Assembly (NCBI RefSeq): GCF_030272615.1
Contig: NC_081410.1
Coordinates: forward strand, 122,326,640-122,390,639
Reading direction: 5' to 3'
DNA length: 64,000 bases
Origin: Cryptomeria japonica
Taxonomy: Eukaryota > Streptophyta > Pinopsida > Cupressales > Cupressaceae
Notes under the pieces: generated by a model
Seen by the model: the letters and a program-made list of their open reading frames with translations, nothing else
Databases searched by the model: none
What the model was told of the DNA's origin: nothing
Position numbers and translations under genes: made by a program
Shown here: positions 34,235 through 46,099 of the stretch, piece after piece
Layout of the letters: each line of letters starts with the position of its first letter
Position numbering within the stretch: the stretch's first letter is position 1

Positions 34235-35988
34235 ACACCAAGGTAGGACATGAAATCAATGTAACACAATCTTCAAAGCAAGCAAAGACACCCAAGGATT
34301 GACCTCAAGTAGAAGAATAACTAATGTCAGTCAAACAAAAGCAGTTACCTTGAAACATATTTTGATTTTAATTCATCATCAAATATACCATATAGCCTCA
34401 TGAAAAGTATACCATATAGCCTCATGAAAAGAACAATAGAACATTCCATGAACCTCCAACAACATTCTCAAATCCTTCTTTCATCTTTCCATATCAAGAT
34501 CATATTGGCACACCATAATTGATACTAAACACTTCATTCCAGAGAGTCAGCCAAACACAAAACACAATAATCATTGCTTGTAGACCACAATTGAATTGAG
34601 ACACATCATAGATGTTATAGACATGTCTTCTAGGTTGCAACATTTGAAATATAAATATAGAAAAATATGGAGCATTTCTTGGATAAAACCAGACTATCGG
34701 CCAATTAAAATCACCAACCATATTAGCTACAACATAAACGTCCCAAAAAAATAGGAGTGCAATGCCCAAAGAGCATAAAAATTATATAAAAGTCCATAGG
34801 ACCATATCAAAAAATTAGAAGGAATGTGGAGCATTCTTCCAGACACACATCAATATATACTTCTATACCAACTTACTTTATCGGACTTCTAAGGACCAAA
34901 ATGCCCTGGAAATATTATCTTCTAACTCAGTACACCATATCTATTCTAGTGTCATGAAACTAATCCTCATCTTAATATCTCAAATTATTTGACCTTCATC
35001 ATGTTATCATTGCCCTTAACCACATTGTGAACATCATCAACTATATCAACATAACATACTTAGTGTAGACATTCGACACCAAGAAGGTGGACATCCATAG
35101 ACCATCTACGAACAATATCGATTTGTTCTCTATATCAATCTCTTCATATTAGTCATGCAAAATATAATGACAATAACTAACAATCAGCTACCAACAATCT
35201 CCTTATACACTGACAAACATGAATATTCAACTTCATCATCGCTACTTGAATGACCACAATCATCATTTCTCTCATAAACACCAAACCAATGGTCGACAAT
35301 AATCGAGAACATCATTAATCAACATCTCTACACCATTGCAATATAATTGTTAAAAATGATATCATACAAGAACAAGTATCCATGGTACCCAACTAACAGG
35401 GCAGTATTCAAATATCAATATTGTCAAACACGTCACCATAGTATGTTAGATATCAACACTGAGATGGTGGAGATCAAACATGAAACATCTCCTCAACCCA
35501 TACCTAAGATTCTTTATTAATGTCAACATAATCTGCAATAATCTTCTGTATAAAAAAACCATTCAACACCATGTTAGTAATAGTTTGTACTATTCATAGT
35601 TATACAATAGTCTCCATTTAGTTGCACCATGTGACAACATCAAGAAAGAACATCATCAACAAACAAGCAAATAACCACCATAGAATACCATCAACCTATT
35701 GTAGAAACACCTCCTGATAATATATCATAATCTCCCATATTTTTTGTCAATCCATCATACCATATTCATATTATCAAGGACATCAATATACAACTTCACC
35801 ATCACCTTCTCTAACCAATCTCAATATCATCAATGACATATCAATATCTATCACTAGTCAGAGTTTGCACAAAACAACACATATCATCAATGACATTTCA
35901 ATATCTATCACTAGTCAAAGTCTACATATAGGACACCATATATTGTCAGACATCAAGTTGACATCAATGACAACACATATTGCCAACA
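34235..35988 (-). mobile_element. Fragment of a Copia-type LTR, inverted relative to its host element
   Basis: On the minus strand it begins TGTTGGCAATATGTGTTGTC at 35988, nearly identical for about 60 bp to the LTR start at 50985. The rest diverges. No 3' LTR end is visible. It interrupts the 5' LTR of the outer element, of which only the last ~78 bp survive at 35989-36066. Short internal duplications occur at 34386-34432 and 35828-35940. Confidence 0.5.
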
Positions 35989-36066
35989 AATTTAAGGTTT
36001 AATGAATGGTTAATTTTTACTTTATGTTGATTCACCTCCCCTCTCAGCATCCGTGAGTGTTGAAAA
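35989..36066 (+). mobile_element. 3' end of the outer element's 5' LTR
   Basis: TTTAAGGTTTAATGAATGG through TTGATTCACCTCCCCTCT matches the last ~80 bp of the 3' LTR at 52626-52699. The remainder of this LTR was replaced or displaced by the inverted LTR fragment ending at 35988. Confidence 0.75.
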
Positions 36067-36068
36067 AT

Positions 36069-36080
36069 TGGTATCAAAGA
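36069..36080 (+). other. Primer binding site of the outer element
   Basis: TGGTATCAAAGA matches the initiator-Met type site TGGTATCAGAGC at ten of twelve positions and follows the LTR end directly. Confidence 0.75.
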
Positions 36081-36099
36081 AACATTCTTAAGGAAACAA

Positions 36100-37264
36100 T
36101 CTAACAACTAAGGTAGCTCTTGCATTTGAATATAGAGGATTTGGTGGTATGTTGAATAGTGAGATTCTTCTAGAAGAAAACTTAGAAGCAATAAAATCTA
36201 AAGGATGGGATATTGATCATGTTGATTGTGAAGTAGATCTAGAAGGGGAACTATGATCTTTTCTTGATGCTTTGGATATTGCAAGAACTGAAAGTGAAGA
36301 ATACAAGAACAAACTCAACAAGCCTAAAAAAATAATCATCAAGCTAAAGGCTTATATTACAGAAAGTAGGGAATGAAAAAACAAACTTAAAATGACAAGA
36401 GGATGAAATTGTCAAATTGAGGAATGAGAATGAAGTAGAGATTATAATGATAAACTCAAGAAGACAGAAAGTGATATAGTAAACCTGAAGATACATGTTG
36501 AAGAAGGAAATAAAGTTGTTGATTGTTTGGAGACTAAAATCCATGACAAAACTATTGAATGTACCAAAATTGAGCAAGAGGTTATTGCTTTGAAAAGAGA
36601 ATCAAAAGATGCAAAAGAACAAATAGAGAAAGGATTGAAACTCAGAGATGGTAGTGACCTACTTGATGAAATGCTCAATTATAAAAAACCACATAAGGAC
36701 AAAGGTGATCTTGGTTTTGAAAAGGGGGAAAGCTCTAAGGATAATGACATGAATGAGAAAGGTAAATAAAAGGTTCAAGATGAATGCTAGAAGGCAGAAG
36801 GAGATAAGAATAAATTCACTCAAGTCGAGAACAAAAGGGAGAACCACAAAAAATTAGTTTCTAATCAAGTTGCTCAAACTAGGTACTCTCAATCGTTTCA
36901 TGGTAATTTCTTTTCTTGCATTAATATTGGACACAAGGCTAATAAATGTAGAATTAAGATTAACATGAACTCATTTAAGCCCTCAAGGCCTCAACACTTT
37001 AATGGTCAGTGCTATGCTTGCAAAAAATTTGGTCACAAGGATAATGATTACAAAAGTAGAATTATGAGGAATAGTTTTATGAAGATGAACAATGATTGAA
37101 ATGCTCAATCTTTCAATGGGTATTGTTATGCATTCAACATGCTTGGTAATAAGGTTGCTAACTATAGATCTAATGTGAGAAAGAGTGGAAATGCTATGGA
37201 ACATGGTATTACATGTTACAACTATAATAAGTAAGGGTATATTGCTAAGTTTTGTAGAGGAAAG
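36100..37264 (+). pseudogene. ORF1 of the outer element: coiled coil plus CCHC knuckles (5' part)
   Basis: Plus-strand frames give a charged coiled-coil region (METKIHDKTIECTKIEQEVI, ALKRESKDAKEQIEKGLKLR near 36527-36650). A KGESSKDNDMNEKGK-like linker follows, then several cysteine motifs near 36910-37260. These include CYACKKFGHKDNDY (last Cys lost), CYAFNMLGNKVANY (decayed) and CYNYNK.GYIAKFC (second Cys lost, one stop). Four knuckles in tandem is more than the one or two usual for Copia gag. There is no UBN2-type gag domain. The frame continues after the inner insertion at 45512. Stops and frameshifts make it non-functional. Confidence 0.65.
37260..37264 (+). repeat. Target-site duplication GAAAG, left copy
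   Basis: GAAAG immediately precedes the TG start of the inner element and is repeated exactly at 45512-45516 after its CA end. Five base pairs is the normal Copia duplication. Confidence 0.95.
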
Positions 37265-37313
37265 TGTTGGAAATTGACACTCATTGGATTCATATGTTGT
37301 CATTGATGGCAAC

Positions 37314-38746
37314 TGTTGGCATTTTGATAATGTTTGTACTTAGTTGAGGTGGTTGTTGGCATGTTTAGTTGTGATGGACACACACTTATTTTATGTATTA
37401 GTTATTCTCAACCGGTAGTATATGTTGTATTGTTCAAATCGTTATTATATGCCATTGTATGCATATTCTTTTTTTGTAGAATACTATCGATGTTTTGCAA
37501 AAGAAGCTTACTAGTCATAGCATGACCAAAGACCTCAAGCGGTATAAAGACCTTAAGCGGTATGAAGACCTCAAGCGGAACGAGGACCCCTAGCATCAGT
37601 TAATCTTTTTTGATCGGAACACTATGTTCCAATTTACCATTCTTTGTTTGTTAACCGGTAATCGGTATACTGTGTTAAACCAGTAAAATTGTAAAGTGTG
37701 ATGAGTTATCATCCATCGACACTTTGGCGGTGTTTCTGTGTTGTGTTACCAAATGTGTCTAGATGCTTTGAACCTAGGAAATTGTAATCCAATCTCATTG
37801 GATGGACATGAAATCAAATTCCTATTTAAGGACATCATGTCTGGAGTTTTAGAGCGTGTATGTGTGTTGAAGAGTGAAGTTGTTATAGAAGCATCGTGCA
37901 ATAAAGATTGAACATGCAAATGATAGAAGACTGAAGTAATGCTACAATGCATTAACAAAGAGCAGTCAAGGATCTAATCAAGCATTCTGTGCTACTTTCT
38001 AGATCATTCACTTGTTGATTACTAATCTCTTCGACAAGTCTAAAACCCTTAACTGGGTAGGCCCAGTCAAGCCTATTGTAAATCCTCTAACAAGGTGTTT
38101 CATAGTTGTGGATCTGAAATCCTTTAACAGGGTAGTCTTTAACAGGACTTATCTCCTAACAAAGATTTGGAATAAATATTGAACATGCAAAGGATAGAAG
38201 ACTGAAGTAATGGTGCAATGCATTAACAAAGAGTAGTCAAGGATCTAATCAAGCATTTTGTGCTACTTTCTAGATCATTCACTTGTTGATTACTAATCTC
38301 TTTGACAAGTCTGAAAGCCTTAACCGGGTAGGCGTAGTAAAGCCTATTGTAAATCCTCTAACAAGGTGGTTCACAGTTGTGGATATGAAATCCTTTAACA
38401 GGGTAGTCTTTAACATGACTTATCTCCTAACAGAGATCTGGATTCCTAACAGGATCTATTCTGGTGAAGAACATTGTAAGGCCTTAACCGGTCTGGTTAC
38501 TATTCTCTAGATAGTTGACTTGTGAGTTTTACTCATCGTGGTTTTTCCCATTTGGGTTTCCACATCAAAATATCTTGTGTTATGGTGATTGTGCTTCTGT
38601 GGGTGAATGCTTTATTTTCTATTTGGCTTATCTGTGTTTTAACCGGTTTGTTGTTTAAACTATTATACCGGTTTGCAGTAAAATTGCTTAAGAGTTCAGT
38701 TAAGTTTTTGAGCATACTAATTCACCCCCCCTCTTAGTATTCATCA
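37314..38746 (+). mobile_element. Solo LTR nested inside the inner element's 5' LTR
   Basis: The segment starts TGTTGGCATTTTGATAATG and ends ATTCATCA. It carries the shared box CGTGGTTTTTCCC / TTTGGGTTTCCACAT at 38538-38564 and TTCACCCCCCCTCTTAG at 38721-38737. It is flanked by GGCAAC at 37308-37313 and 38747-38752. Removing it restores continuity with the undisturbed 3' LTR at about 44640. No internal region remains. The flanking repeat is 6 bp rather than 5, so one matching base may be chance. Confidence 0.9.
37901..38441 (+). repeat. 271-bp tandem duplication inside the solo LTR
   Basis: ATAAAGATTGAACATGCAAA at 37901 recurs as ATAAATATTGAACATGCAAA at 38172. The two copies stay closely similar over their full length through CTCCTAACARAGATYTGGA. 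It duplicates the LTR region that carries the GGTAGKC / TAACARGG words. Confidence 0.9.
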
Positions 38747-39643
38747 GGCAACATGGTTACTTGGCAAAAAAATTCATAAGGAAGCTTAAAACGACATACA
38801 CCGGACCTAGGAGGCATTCGCCGACAGATACCGACACTGGAGAATCTAGGGTTACACCGGTGCCGACACCGACACCGACATCCCGCACTTTAGTGAAGCC
38901 GACATCAGCCTTGGACCCAAAGGAAGTTTTATTTGTAAAATCATTTTGTAATTATTGTATAAAGACGACATTATATATCTTTTCTAATACATTGCAAGCC
39001 GACATAAGGCTTATTGTTTGTAAGGGTATATAGGTCAGTCTGCTAGGTCATTTTGTATATAGTGATATAAGAGAATAATAGTAGAACTGTATGATGTGAA
39101 GAATATATATGTAGATCATTTGTATACAAATGTTATATCATGCAATGATCTGTAGATAGTTTGGAAATCATTCTTGGAGGAGAAGAGATACCGGTAGAAG
39201 TGTTCAGGGTTTATGAACCCATACAAATCATAACTCTAACCAGAACTCTTTTTGGCATAGAAGATGCATTTTGTGAATTCATTATTACTATTTTATTTCA
39301 GCAAAAGCTTGTAGTCAGTGAGACTCTTTTTGTGATGAGCAGTGTGCTCTACGTAGTGTTCCTTCCTGCATGTGCAGACCCCCATTTTATGTAAAATCCT
39401 TTCATATGGCTAGTGAACTGATATTGTGGGTCACAAATCCCACTGTGGTTTTTCCTCTTTGAGGTTTTCCATGTATAAATTATGTGTGTTATGGTGTTCA
39501 TTTATGTGGATGGTTTATTTGTTTCAAGTTATATGTTTCTTCATTTACCGGTTTATATGTGTATGTTATAAAAGGGTAAAATCATATCTTACTGGCAAAA
39601 CACTGTTTCACCCCCCCTCTCAGTATTTTTGGACCCCAACAAT

Positions 39644-39655
39644 TGGTATCAGAGC
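39644..39655 (+). other. Primer binding site of the inner element
   Basis: TGGTATCAGAGC, an exact initiator-Met type primer site, begins two bases after the LTR end. Confidence 0.95.
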
Positions 39656-39715
39656 CTAGTTCATCGGAAGAAGTTTAACAGCTTGAGGAAGATCTTGAAA
39701 TCAAAATCATTGAGC

Positions 39716-40831
39716 ATGGCTATGGAGAAGTAACTTGAGATGGCTCTTGAGGATTATGATGCTGAAAGGATGAAGAATTTAAACTTGCAAGATGAATTGA
39801 ATTATGCTAATGAATTCATTCTTATCTTGCAAGAAAGGTTATCATTGGCTCAAGCCAACAAAAAGGAACTTTTGCAAAACCAGGATGATGGGGAGAAAAA
39901 TGCACTTAAGGAACAATATCAGAAATTGAGTCAAACAAACATGCTCATGAAGAATGAAATGCAAGACCTGACTATGAGGTTATCAAAAGATATTGAGGAC
40001 AGAAAGAAGAAGGAAGAAAATCTTGTTATATCTCTGAAAAACAAATTTGATGAATGTGGCAGATTGACTCATGAGAATAATCTGTTGAGAACTGATTTGG
40101 CACACTCTCAGAACAATGAACAAGAACTTGAAAGACAAATAAAAACTCTGAGAGATGATCTGACTATTGCAAGTGAGTATAAAGAAAAATTCAGGATTAG
40201 TGTTGCACAGTTGGATGACTTATTGAAAAGACAAAGGCAAAATGATGATTCTAGATGACTTGGATTTGTACAAGGTGAAAGCTCTGGTACTGCAAATGAA
40301 GATCAGACAACTGGTATGCAAAACTCATCAAACTAGAGGAAACCGGTAAGGTAATCTAATGCTTTGTTTGTAATAAATTTGGGCATATGGCTAAATAATG
40401 TAGAAATAGAGAAAATCAAAACTACAATTTTGTTCCCGGTCAATGCACAAAATTGCAAGAAATATGGTCATAGATCAGAAGATTGTAGAATGAATGTCAA
40501 ATGTCATGCATGTGGAAAGTTTGGTCATTTGGATAATCAATGTAGGTCAAGGAATGACACTGGATATGTTAAAGCAATTCAAAATAACAATGTTACATGT
40601 TATGCATGCAACAAAACAGGTCATATTGCTAAGTACTACAAAAGCAAGACTCAACTGGTTTGCAATGATAAAGAAAATGAGAAAGAAATGTAGAAGGTAG
40701 ATGAAATACAACAAGATCACACCAAGAGATGGGTTAGAAAGTCTGAAGAACCAAGTGGAGATGGATCTATACCGATAACTCCACCAGTAGAACAAAGCAT
40801 TCCTGCACTGACAAGAAATTCCATCGGAAAT
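39716..40831 (+). pseudogene. ORF1 of the inner element: coiled coil plus four CCHC knuckles
   Basis: From ATG 39716 (MAMEK, stop, LEMALEDYDAERMK) the frame is open from 39740 to 40257. It is nearly all coiled coil (LKEQYQKLSQTNMLMKNEMQ, ENNLLRTDLAHSQNNEQELE, YKEKFRISVAQLDDLLKRQR). After a stop, four cysteine motifs follow at about 40360-40660. CFVCNKFGHMAK.C has a stop at the residue before the last Cys. NCKKYGHRSEDC lacks the first Cys. CHACGKFGHLDNQC is intact. CYACNKTGHIAKYY has lost the last Cys. The end is acidic and polar. It lacks the N-terminal gag domain seen at 58737-59607. Probable role: RNA or nucleocapsid binding. Confidence 0.8.
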
Positions 40832-41203
40832 TGAGGCATACGCCTTAGGGGTTGGAAAATCTATTGCCAATCTTTCATATTCCTTGAAGGAGATCTAAAA
40901 GAGATCTGGAGAGTTTTCTTAATCATTGATGAAGGTTTAATCAGCATAAGACTGTGAAACTGACATCTGGGTGGGTACATCGCGAAGCATTTATGACAGT
41001 GAAGGATTAGGGTTTACTTGCTGATAAAAGGAGAAAGTGAATTCATTTTCACTCACCCAACATTCAAGAAATCTAGAGCAAAGCAAAGACAAATTTTAGG
41101 CGATTAAGAGCGATCAAAGGCATTCTGAAAGGATTTACAACAATCATCAGAGAAGCAATCAAAATCTTAACATCGGTGATCATTTTTCAGATATTTATTC
41201 AAA
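40832..41203 (+). promoter_or_regulatory. Leader of ORF2 with TATA-like box
   Basis: Between ORF1 and the ATG at 41204 lie about 370 bp without coding potential. CTGATAAAAGG at 41021-41031 resembles a TATA box about 180 bp before the ATG. It is followed by TTTCACTCACCC and purine-rich sequence like a plant 5' leader. The outer element has GTATATATGCC at 45933-45943, 167 bp before its ORF2 ATG. Internal transcription of ORF2 is inference. Confidence 0.4.
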
Positions 41204-44200
41204 ATGGCATCCAGATCATCTGCTCTACTTTCATTGCAAATCTCACCATTTTTGAAGTTAAGGATAGGCTGAGACTCATTTTCAAGGAAGCAACCTAGAT
41301 AGCTAAGAAAGAAGACTCTGCAGGCGCATTCTCTAGGGTTCCTGATGACGTCATGTATTTTGAAGATGTAAGGGCATATATTCACTGCACCTTGGAGGAT
41401 CTAGGTATAGAAGAGATAAGGCAATGTATCAATCTGTGATACTGGGAGACTCCAGAACAATCAAACCAGAATATAAGATCATCGAGGATCTAGGGTTAAC
41501 TGGTATTCTATACATACTGGAATTCAAAGATGAGGTGATCAATTATGTTCTGAGCAGGGTTCACAATGAGTTCATTTAGCTGGATCGGCCCTACATGATC
41601 ACAAAGGAAGCAATTCAAGTAGTCATCGCCTTACCCAAAGTTGGACAAGAACCTGACAAGAATATTTCCACCACTGCGGTTGAGAAGCTCACCGGTGTAA
41701 CCCATGATGGAAGATCTATGAGAGTCAACACCATCAAGGACTTATATGTGAAATTTGTTAGCATGATAATCGACTATAAGGTAACTCAATCAAGTCATTT
41801 GAACTCTGTTGGTAGTTCCTGCATCCAAGTTGCTTATCAGATGTTAAATAATAATGAGAAGTATGATTTATGTGAATGGCTGAGAAGTGAGTTAATGATA
41901 AATCTTGGAAAGATTAAGAGTGTTAAGAAAGGAACTTTTAGGTTCAGAAATCTCATTGTTTGTGTAATGCTTTACTTCATGAATGAGCTACCCGGTCTAG
42001 GGAAGAAGAGTTGGGCTCATGACATACCAGTAGGTATGCAAATCAAGGAAGCAATCACTGGTCTTGGTACCAGAAGGGATGAAAAGCTTTGGGGATATTT
42101 CAAAACATTTTAGGAACACATGAGACAAAGGGAAAGAATATCAAAGCACATCGTGGAGAAGTACTCCACTGATATCTATTTTATGGTGAAAACTGATGAA
42201 ACTCTTATGGAGGTAGTAGAACCTATGATTATATGGATCACTGAGCTTGGATATGAAGTGGATGATAGAATTTTTGAACTTTATGCAAAAATATTGCTTG
42301 AAGCTCCATTGGATGATAAGACAGAACACTTTGGTACTGCCGAAGAAAAGTCTCTTGAAGTCAAAATTGGTTTTGACAAGAAAAGAAGAGAGAAGAAAAT
42401 AGATAAGATGTCTGCATATATACAAGATGTAATCCATAATATAGACACTCAACTAGGTTCTAGATCTGAATCGACAAAGGAACCAACCATTGTTAGTGCT
42501 CCTGAGGCAAAGAGGCTTGAAACTTTCATTTCTTTTGTCACTTCTGACTCTGATCGGGAGGATAATGAACCTCTAGCATTCAAAAGAGTACAAAGAAAGA
42601 AAGTTGACCAGCCTTTGGTAGAGGAGAAGAAGGTGGAGCCAAGGAGGAAGCTTGTGAGAAAAAGTGACAAAACCTACTGCACCCCCACCTCTGGCAAGGA
42701 AACCCATTCAAAAGAGGAAACCAGACACATCCACTCCGGCAACCCACAAGAAGAAGAAGAAGAATGATGACGATACTGAATCTGGTAAGGCTACAATGAC
42801 CTATGTTGAATTGATTGATGAAATAACCATGGAATTTTGAATAATGTATCCATTTATTATGAAGATTTAGAGGATAATGAGTAGAGTGAGATTCAAGAGG
42901 CAATTTTGTTATACATGGATATATATAAGAAAGCCTTAGTAGAAATTTTCAAGGAAATTACTATATTACTATATAATAAATTAGATGCTAGAAGACTTGA
43001 TGCAATCAAGAGGGATAGAGAAATTAAGGAAGTAAAACTTTTGGGCATGTGTGGATAAATAAACAATGAGGAAATGAAAAGATACATAGATGTTGCTAAC
43101 ATAACAGTTTTTAGTAGCAAACCCCAACAAATAAGCCTAATGATGGGCAGGGTAAATGAGGTAGTAAATGAGACCAAAGATGGTTGGACCAAATTCTTCC
43201 AAAAGAATCCTGACTTTCTCACCTCCCAAGAAGAATTTGTAAAAGCAACAACTTCTACCATCTCGGACAGATCTAAAGGGAAAGGTATTTTGGATAGTTT
43301 GGCTCCAATTTTGAATAAACCGAGAGTAACTATAAGTATACAAACACCACCGATAATAAAGGAGAGTGTACAGTCAATACCGACAGAAACAACTTTTAAA
43401 CAAGACACTGTACAAGTTACTAACAATATTGTGGATAATAATCCATCGACAGTAATAGATATTGCACCAAGTGGCGAAGCCATTGATACTAAGGAGGATA
43501 AGGCAAAGGGAACTGAGACTATACCGACAATTAATATTGATTCCCTGACAAAGGTTTTGGCAATTGGCACTTCTAAAGCTGAGAAGAAATCAATCACTGC
43601 GATGAGTCCCATTGAGTTAATGATGATGGCTACTTAGAAATTAATAAAGGAGGGATAGACAAATAAAGGAATAATAGATCATTCAATCACAGTTTTGCAC
43701 AGATTAATTCCTGATTGTCAGATTGAAAATGAAGCAAGCCCTTCCGACGAGCTTAAGGCATTAACTGAGCATATATCTAACAACTTTCAATCTTTGCAGC
43801 GAAGTTTAGATAGGCAGACACTTGAGAGATTTACTGTAGCTAAAAGAGTTGCTTTTGATGAAATTATTGAAACAAAGAAAAAGAAAATTGAAGGAAAATT
43901 GATTCTTATTGAGAATTGGTTGAAACAGTGTACAAATATCTACAAGGTCTGTTGTAACATAGAAACTCTTATAGCAAATGTAGATAGCAGATTAAAGGAA
44001 TTACATGGTAAGGTTGTCAATATTGCAAATTCTTTTGATGGGTTAACCTCACTAACAACATCTGTTGATGAACAAATTTTGTCTTTGGAGAACCAATTTT
44101 TTGCTTTTGAAAAGGAAAGAGACAAGATCATTCAGAGAGTAAGGAGTCTTAGAGGATTAGTGAGTCCTAGATTGGATTCACTTGGTGTACATAAGAGGGA

Positions 44201-44327
44201 ATGTATGGATATGATTGCTAAGCCCACATCGACAGAAGTCAAAGAGAAAGAAACATTTGCACACTTACTGAGTGGACTTGTATCCATATTTGATGCCTTC
44301 AAAACTAGCTGGGATACATGCTTATAG
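41204..44327 (+). pseudogene. ORF2 of the inner element: ~1040-codon protein of unknown family
   Basis: It starts MASRSSALLSLQISPFLKL. From 41595 to 44327 most of it stays in a single frame, with a few stops (42114, 43638) and a frame slip around 42660-43070. The N-terminal half is globular-looking (FEDVRAYIHCTLEDLGIEEI, GRSMRVNTIKDLYVKFVSMI, FRFRNLIVCVMLYFMNELPG, MIIWITELGYEVDDRIFELY). A charged Lys/Pro linker follows at 42560-42770, then a Ser/Thr/Ile-rich stretch at 43260-43600. The C-terminal part is a long coiled coil (DELKALTEHISNNFQSLQRS, VDEQILSLENQFFAFEKERD). No signal peptide, protease, integrase or RT motif. Position is that of the extra 3' ORF of Sirevirus-type Copia elements, but here pol is missing. 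Confidence 0.75.
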
Positions 44328-44433
44328 TTACTAGACAAGGCTTACCCGAAAATTCTGAAACTGGTCAAGCTCCGGTAAATTAATTTGTATTCATTAATTC
44401 TTTCAAATTATTTCACCGGTCTTTGGTATTGAT

Positions 44434-44590
44434 GCCAAAGGGGGAGTGTATATAGTGTGAAAATATTAGACAGTAAATATGGGAAGAATATTAGGAAGGA
44501 GTGTATTGCTTAGGGGGAGCATACTTTAGGTTGAACCGACAGGGAATCCATTTTTCACATGAGTGTTGTCATCAATGCCAAAGGGGGAGA
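44434..44590 (+). other. Three poly-purine tracts before the 3' LTR
   Basis: GCCAAAGGGGGAG at 44434-44446, TTAGGGGGAGC at 44510-44520 and ATGCCAAAGGGGGAGA at 44575-44590. The last abuts the 3' LTR at 44592. Multiple tracts of this form are a known feature of Sirevirus-type Copia elements. Confidence 0.9.
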
Positions 44591-44591
44591 T

Positions 44592-45511
44592 TGTTGGAAA
44601 TTGACACTCATTGGATTCATATGTTGTCATTGATAGAAACATGTGAACATGGTTACTTGGCAACAAGATTCATAAGGAATATTACACTGGCATACACCGA
44701 CACTAGGAGGCATTCATCGACAAATACTGACATTGGAGAATCTATGGTTACACCGACATCGACATCCCACACCTCAGTGAAGCCAACATCAACCTTGGAC
44801 CCACAGGAAGTTTTATTTGTAAAATCATTTTGTAATTATTGTATAAAGCCGACATTGTATATCTTTTGTAATACATTGCAAGCCGACATAAGGCTTATTG
44901 TTTGTAAGGGTATATAGGTCTGTCTGCTAGGTCATTTTGTATATATTGATATAAGAGAATAATAGCAGAATTGTATGATGCAAAGAATATGTATGTAGAT
45001 TATTTGTATATGAATGTTATATCATGCAATGATCTGTAGATATTTTGGAAAGCATTCTTGGAGGAGAAGAGATACCGGTAGAAGTGTTCAGGGTTTATGA
45101 ACCAGTATAGAGCAGAACTATAACCGAAACTCTTTTTGGCATAACAAATGCATTTTGTGAGTTCATTATTACGGTTTTATTTCAGCAGAAGCTTATAGTC
45201 AGTGAGACTCTTTTTGTGATGAGCAATGTGCCTTCTTGCATGTGCAGTCCCCTATTTTATGTAATAGCCTTTCATATGGCCAATGAATTGATATTGTGGG
45301 TCACAAATCCCACCATGGTTTTTCCTCTTTGAGATTTTCCACGTATAAATTCTATGTGTTATGGTGTTCATTTATGTGGACGGTTTGTTTGCTTCAAGTT
45401 ATATGTTTCTTCATTTACTGGTTTATATGTGTATGCTATAAAAGGGTAAAATCATATCTTACTGACATAACATTGATTCACCCCCCCTCTCAGTGTTCTT
45501 GGACTCCAACA
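44592..45511 (+). mobile_element. 3' LTR of the inner element
   Basis: 920 bp, from TGTTGGAAATTGACACTCAT to GACTCCAACA. It has the shared CATGGTTTTTCCTC / GATTTTCCACG box at 45314-45343 and GATTCACCCCCCCTCTCAG before its end. GAAAG follows at 45512-45516. Confidence 0.95.
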
Positions 45512-45672
45512 GAAAGAATGTGAGATCTTTGTTTCACCAAAGAAGATTGACATTGACCAGGGAAAGAAGAAGATGGAGAAGGCATGGGTTAAGAAGTTAG
45601 AAAAGAAGAAATATGGTGAAGTAGAGGAAGGGTTTGTACCACAATATGGTGCCAATGGTTCTCCAGGAAACT
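45512..45672 (+). pseudogene. ORF1 of the outer element, 3' end
   Basis: The first five bases are the right copy of the GAAAG duplication. The frame ECEIFVSPKKIDIDQGKKKM, then EKAWVKKLEKKKYGEVEEGF and GANGSPGN ends in TAA at 45672. It continues the knuckle region that stops at 37264, after a one-base frame change. Confidence 0.65.
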
Positions 45673-46099
45673 AAATGAAAAGGTATCAGTTCAAGGGGAG
45701 TTATATTTGTAGACTTTTCAGACCCCCTATTGTGCATAGATGTTGAAATAATTTGCATGTTGTCCTAAGGTGATGTGGACATCATGATTTAATTATACTA
45801 ATTTGATTGGTGTGATATTTAGAGTAGATGACTTCATAGCAAAGGATTGCAATTTTTTTGTAGTGTTGATGTGGCAGAAGGGTTTAAAAACTGCTAAAAC
45901 CTAATGATCAATCAACGTGATAGATGGGAGAAGTATATATGCCATACTTGGTTATCTTTTAACTCATTCTAAGCATTCAAGGGAGTTTGAGGAGTAGATG
46001 AGTGGAGAAGAACTTGCAAGAGTATCTATGCAAACCCTAGTTGTCAATTTTCCAGGTATTTTTAGTATTTTTTGCAAACCCTAAGTTCAAAAGTTGAAA
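45673..46099 (+). promoter_or_regulatory. Leader between ORF1 and ORF2 of the outer element
   Basis: About 430 bp with no coding frame. GTATATATGCC at 45933-45943 is TATA-like. CATTCAAGGGAGTTTGAGGAG and CAAACCCTAG follow before the ATG at 46100. The position and arrangement parallel 40832-41203. Confidence 0.4.

Larger units (their letters stand above)
37265..39641 (+). mobile_element. 5' LTR of the inner element, interrupted by a solo LTR
   Basis: 37265-37313 and 38753-39641 together match the 3' LTR at 44592-45511. A GTGGTTTTTCCTC / GGTTTTCCATG box lies at 39444-39475 and TTTCACCCCCCCTCTCAG at 39607-39624. The LTR ends CCAACA at 39641. A CCGACA-rich microsatellite stretch at 38855-38885 is expanded relative to the 3' LTR. 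Confidence 0.9.
37265..45511 (+). mobile_element. Inner pol-less Copia-type element, complete with TSD
   Basis: Both LTRs begin TGTTGGAAATTGACACTCAT and end CCAACA, flanked by GAAAG. The internal order is PBS 39644-39655, ORF1 39716-40831, leader with TATA-like box, ORF2 41204-44327, three poly-purine tracts, 3' LTR. Length without the nested solo LTR is about 6.8 kb. LTRs differ by roughly one base in ten plus indels in the part I aligned by eye, so it is old. Nothing resembling protease, integrase, RT or RNase H lies between ORF1 and ORF2, where pol would be. Known precedents are plant non-autonomous elements that keep only gag (TR-GAG elements). Confidence 0.85.

Noticed and set aside
34500-34769. 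89-codon minus-strand frame rich in aromatic residues
   Set aside because: It lies in a probable LTR fragment, has no homologous copy at the protein level that I can see, and no domain.
39644-39655. tRNA gene at the primer binding sites
   Set aside because: Only the 12-bp complement to a tRNA 3' end is present; no cloverleaf can be drawn.
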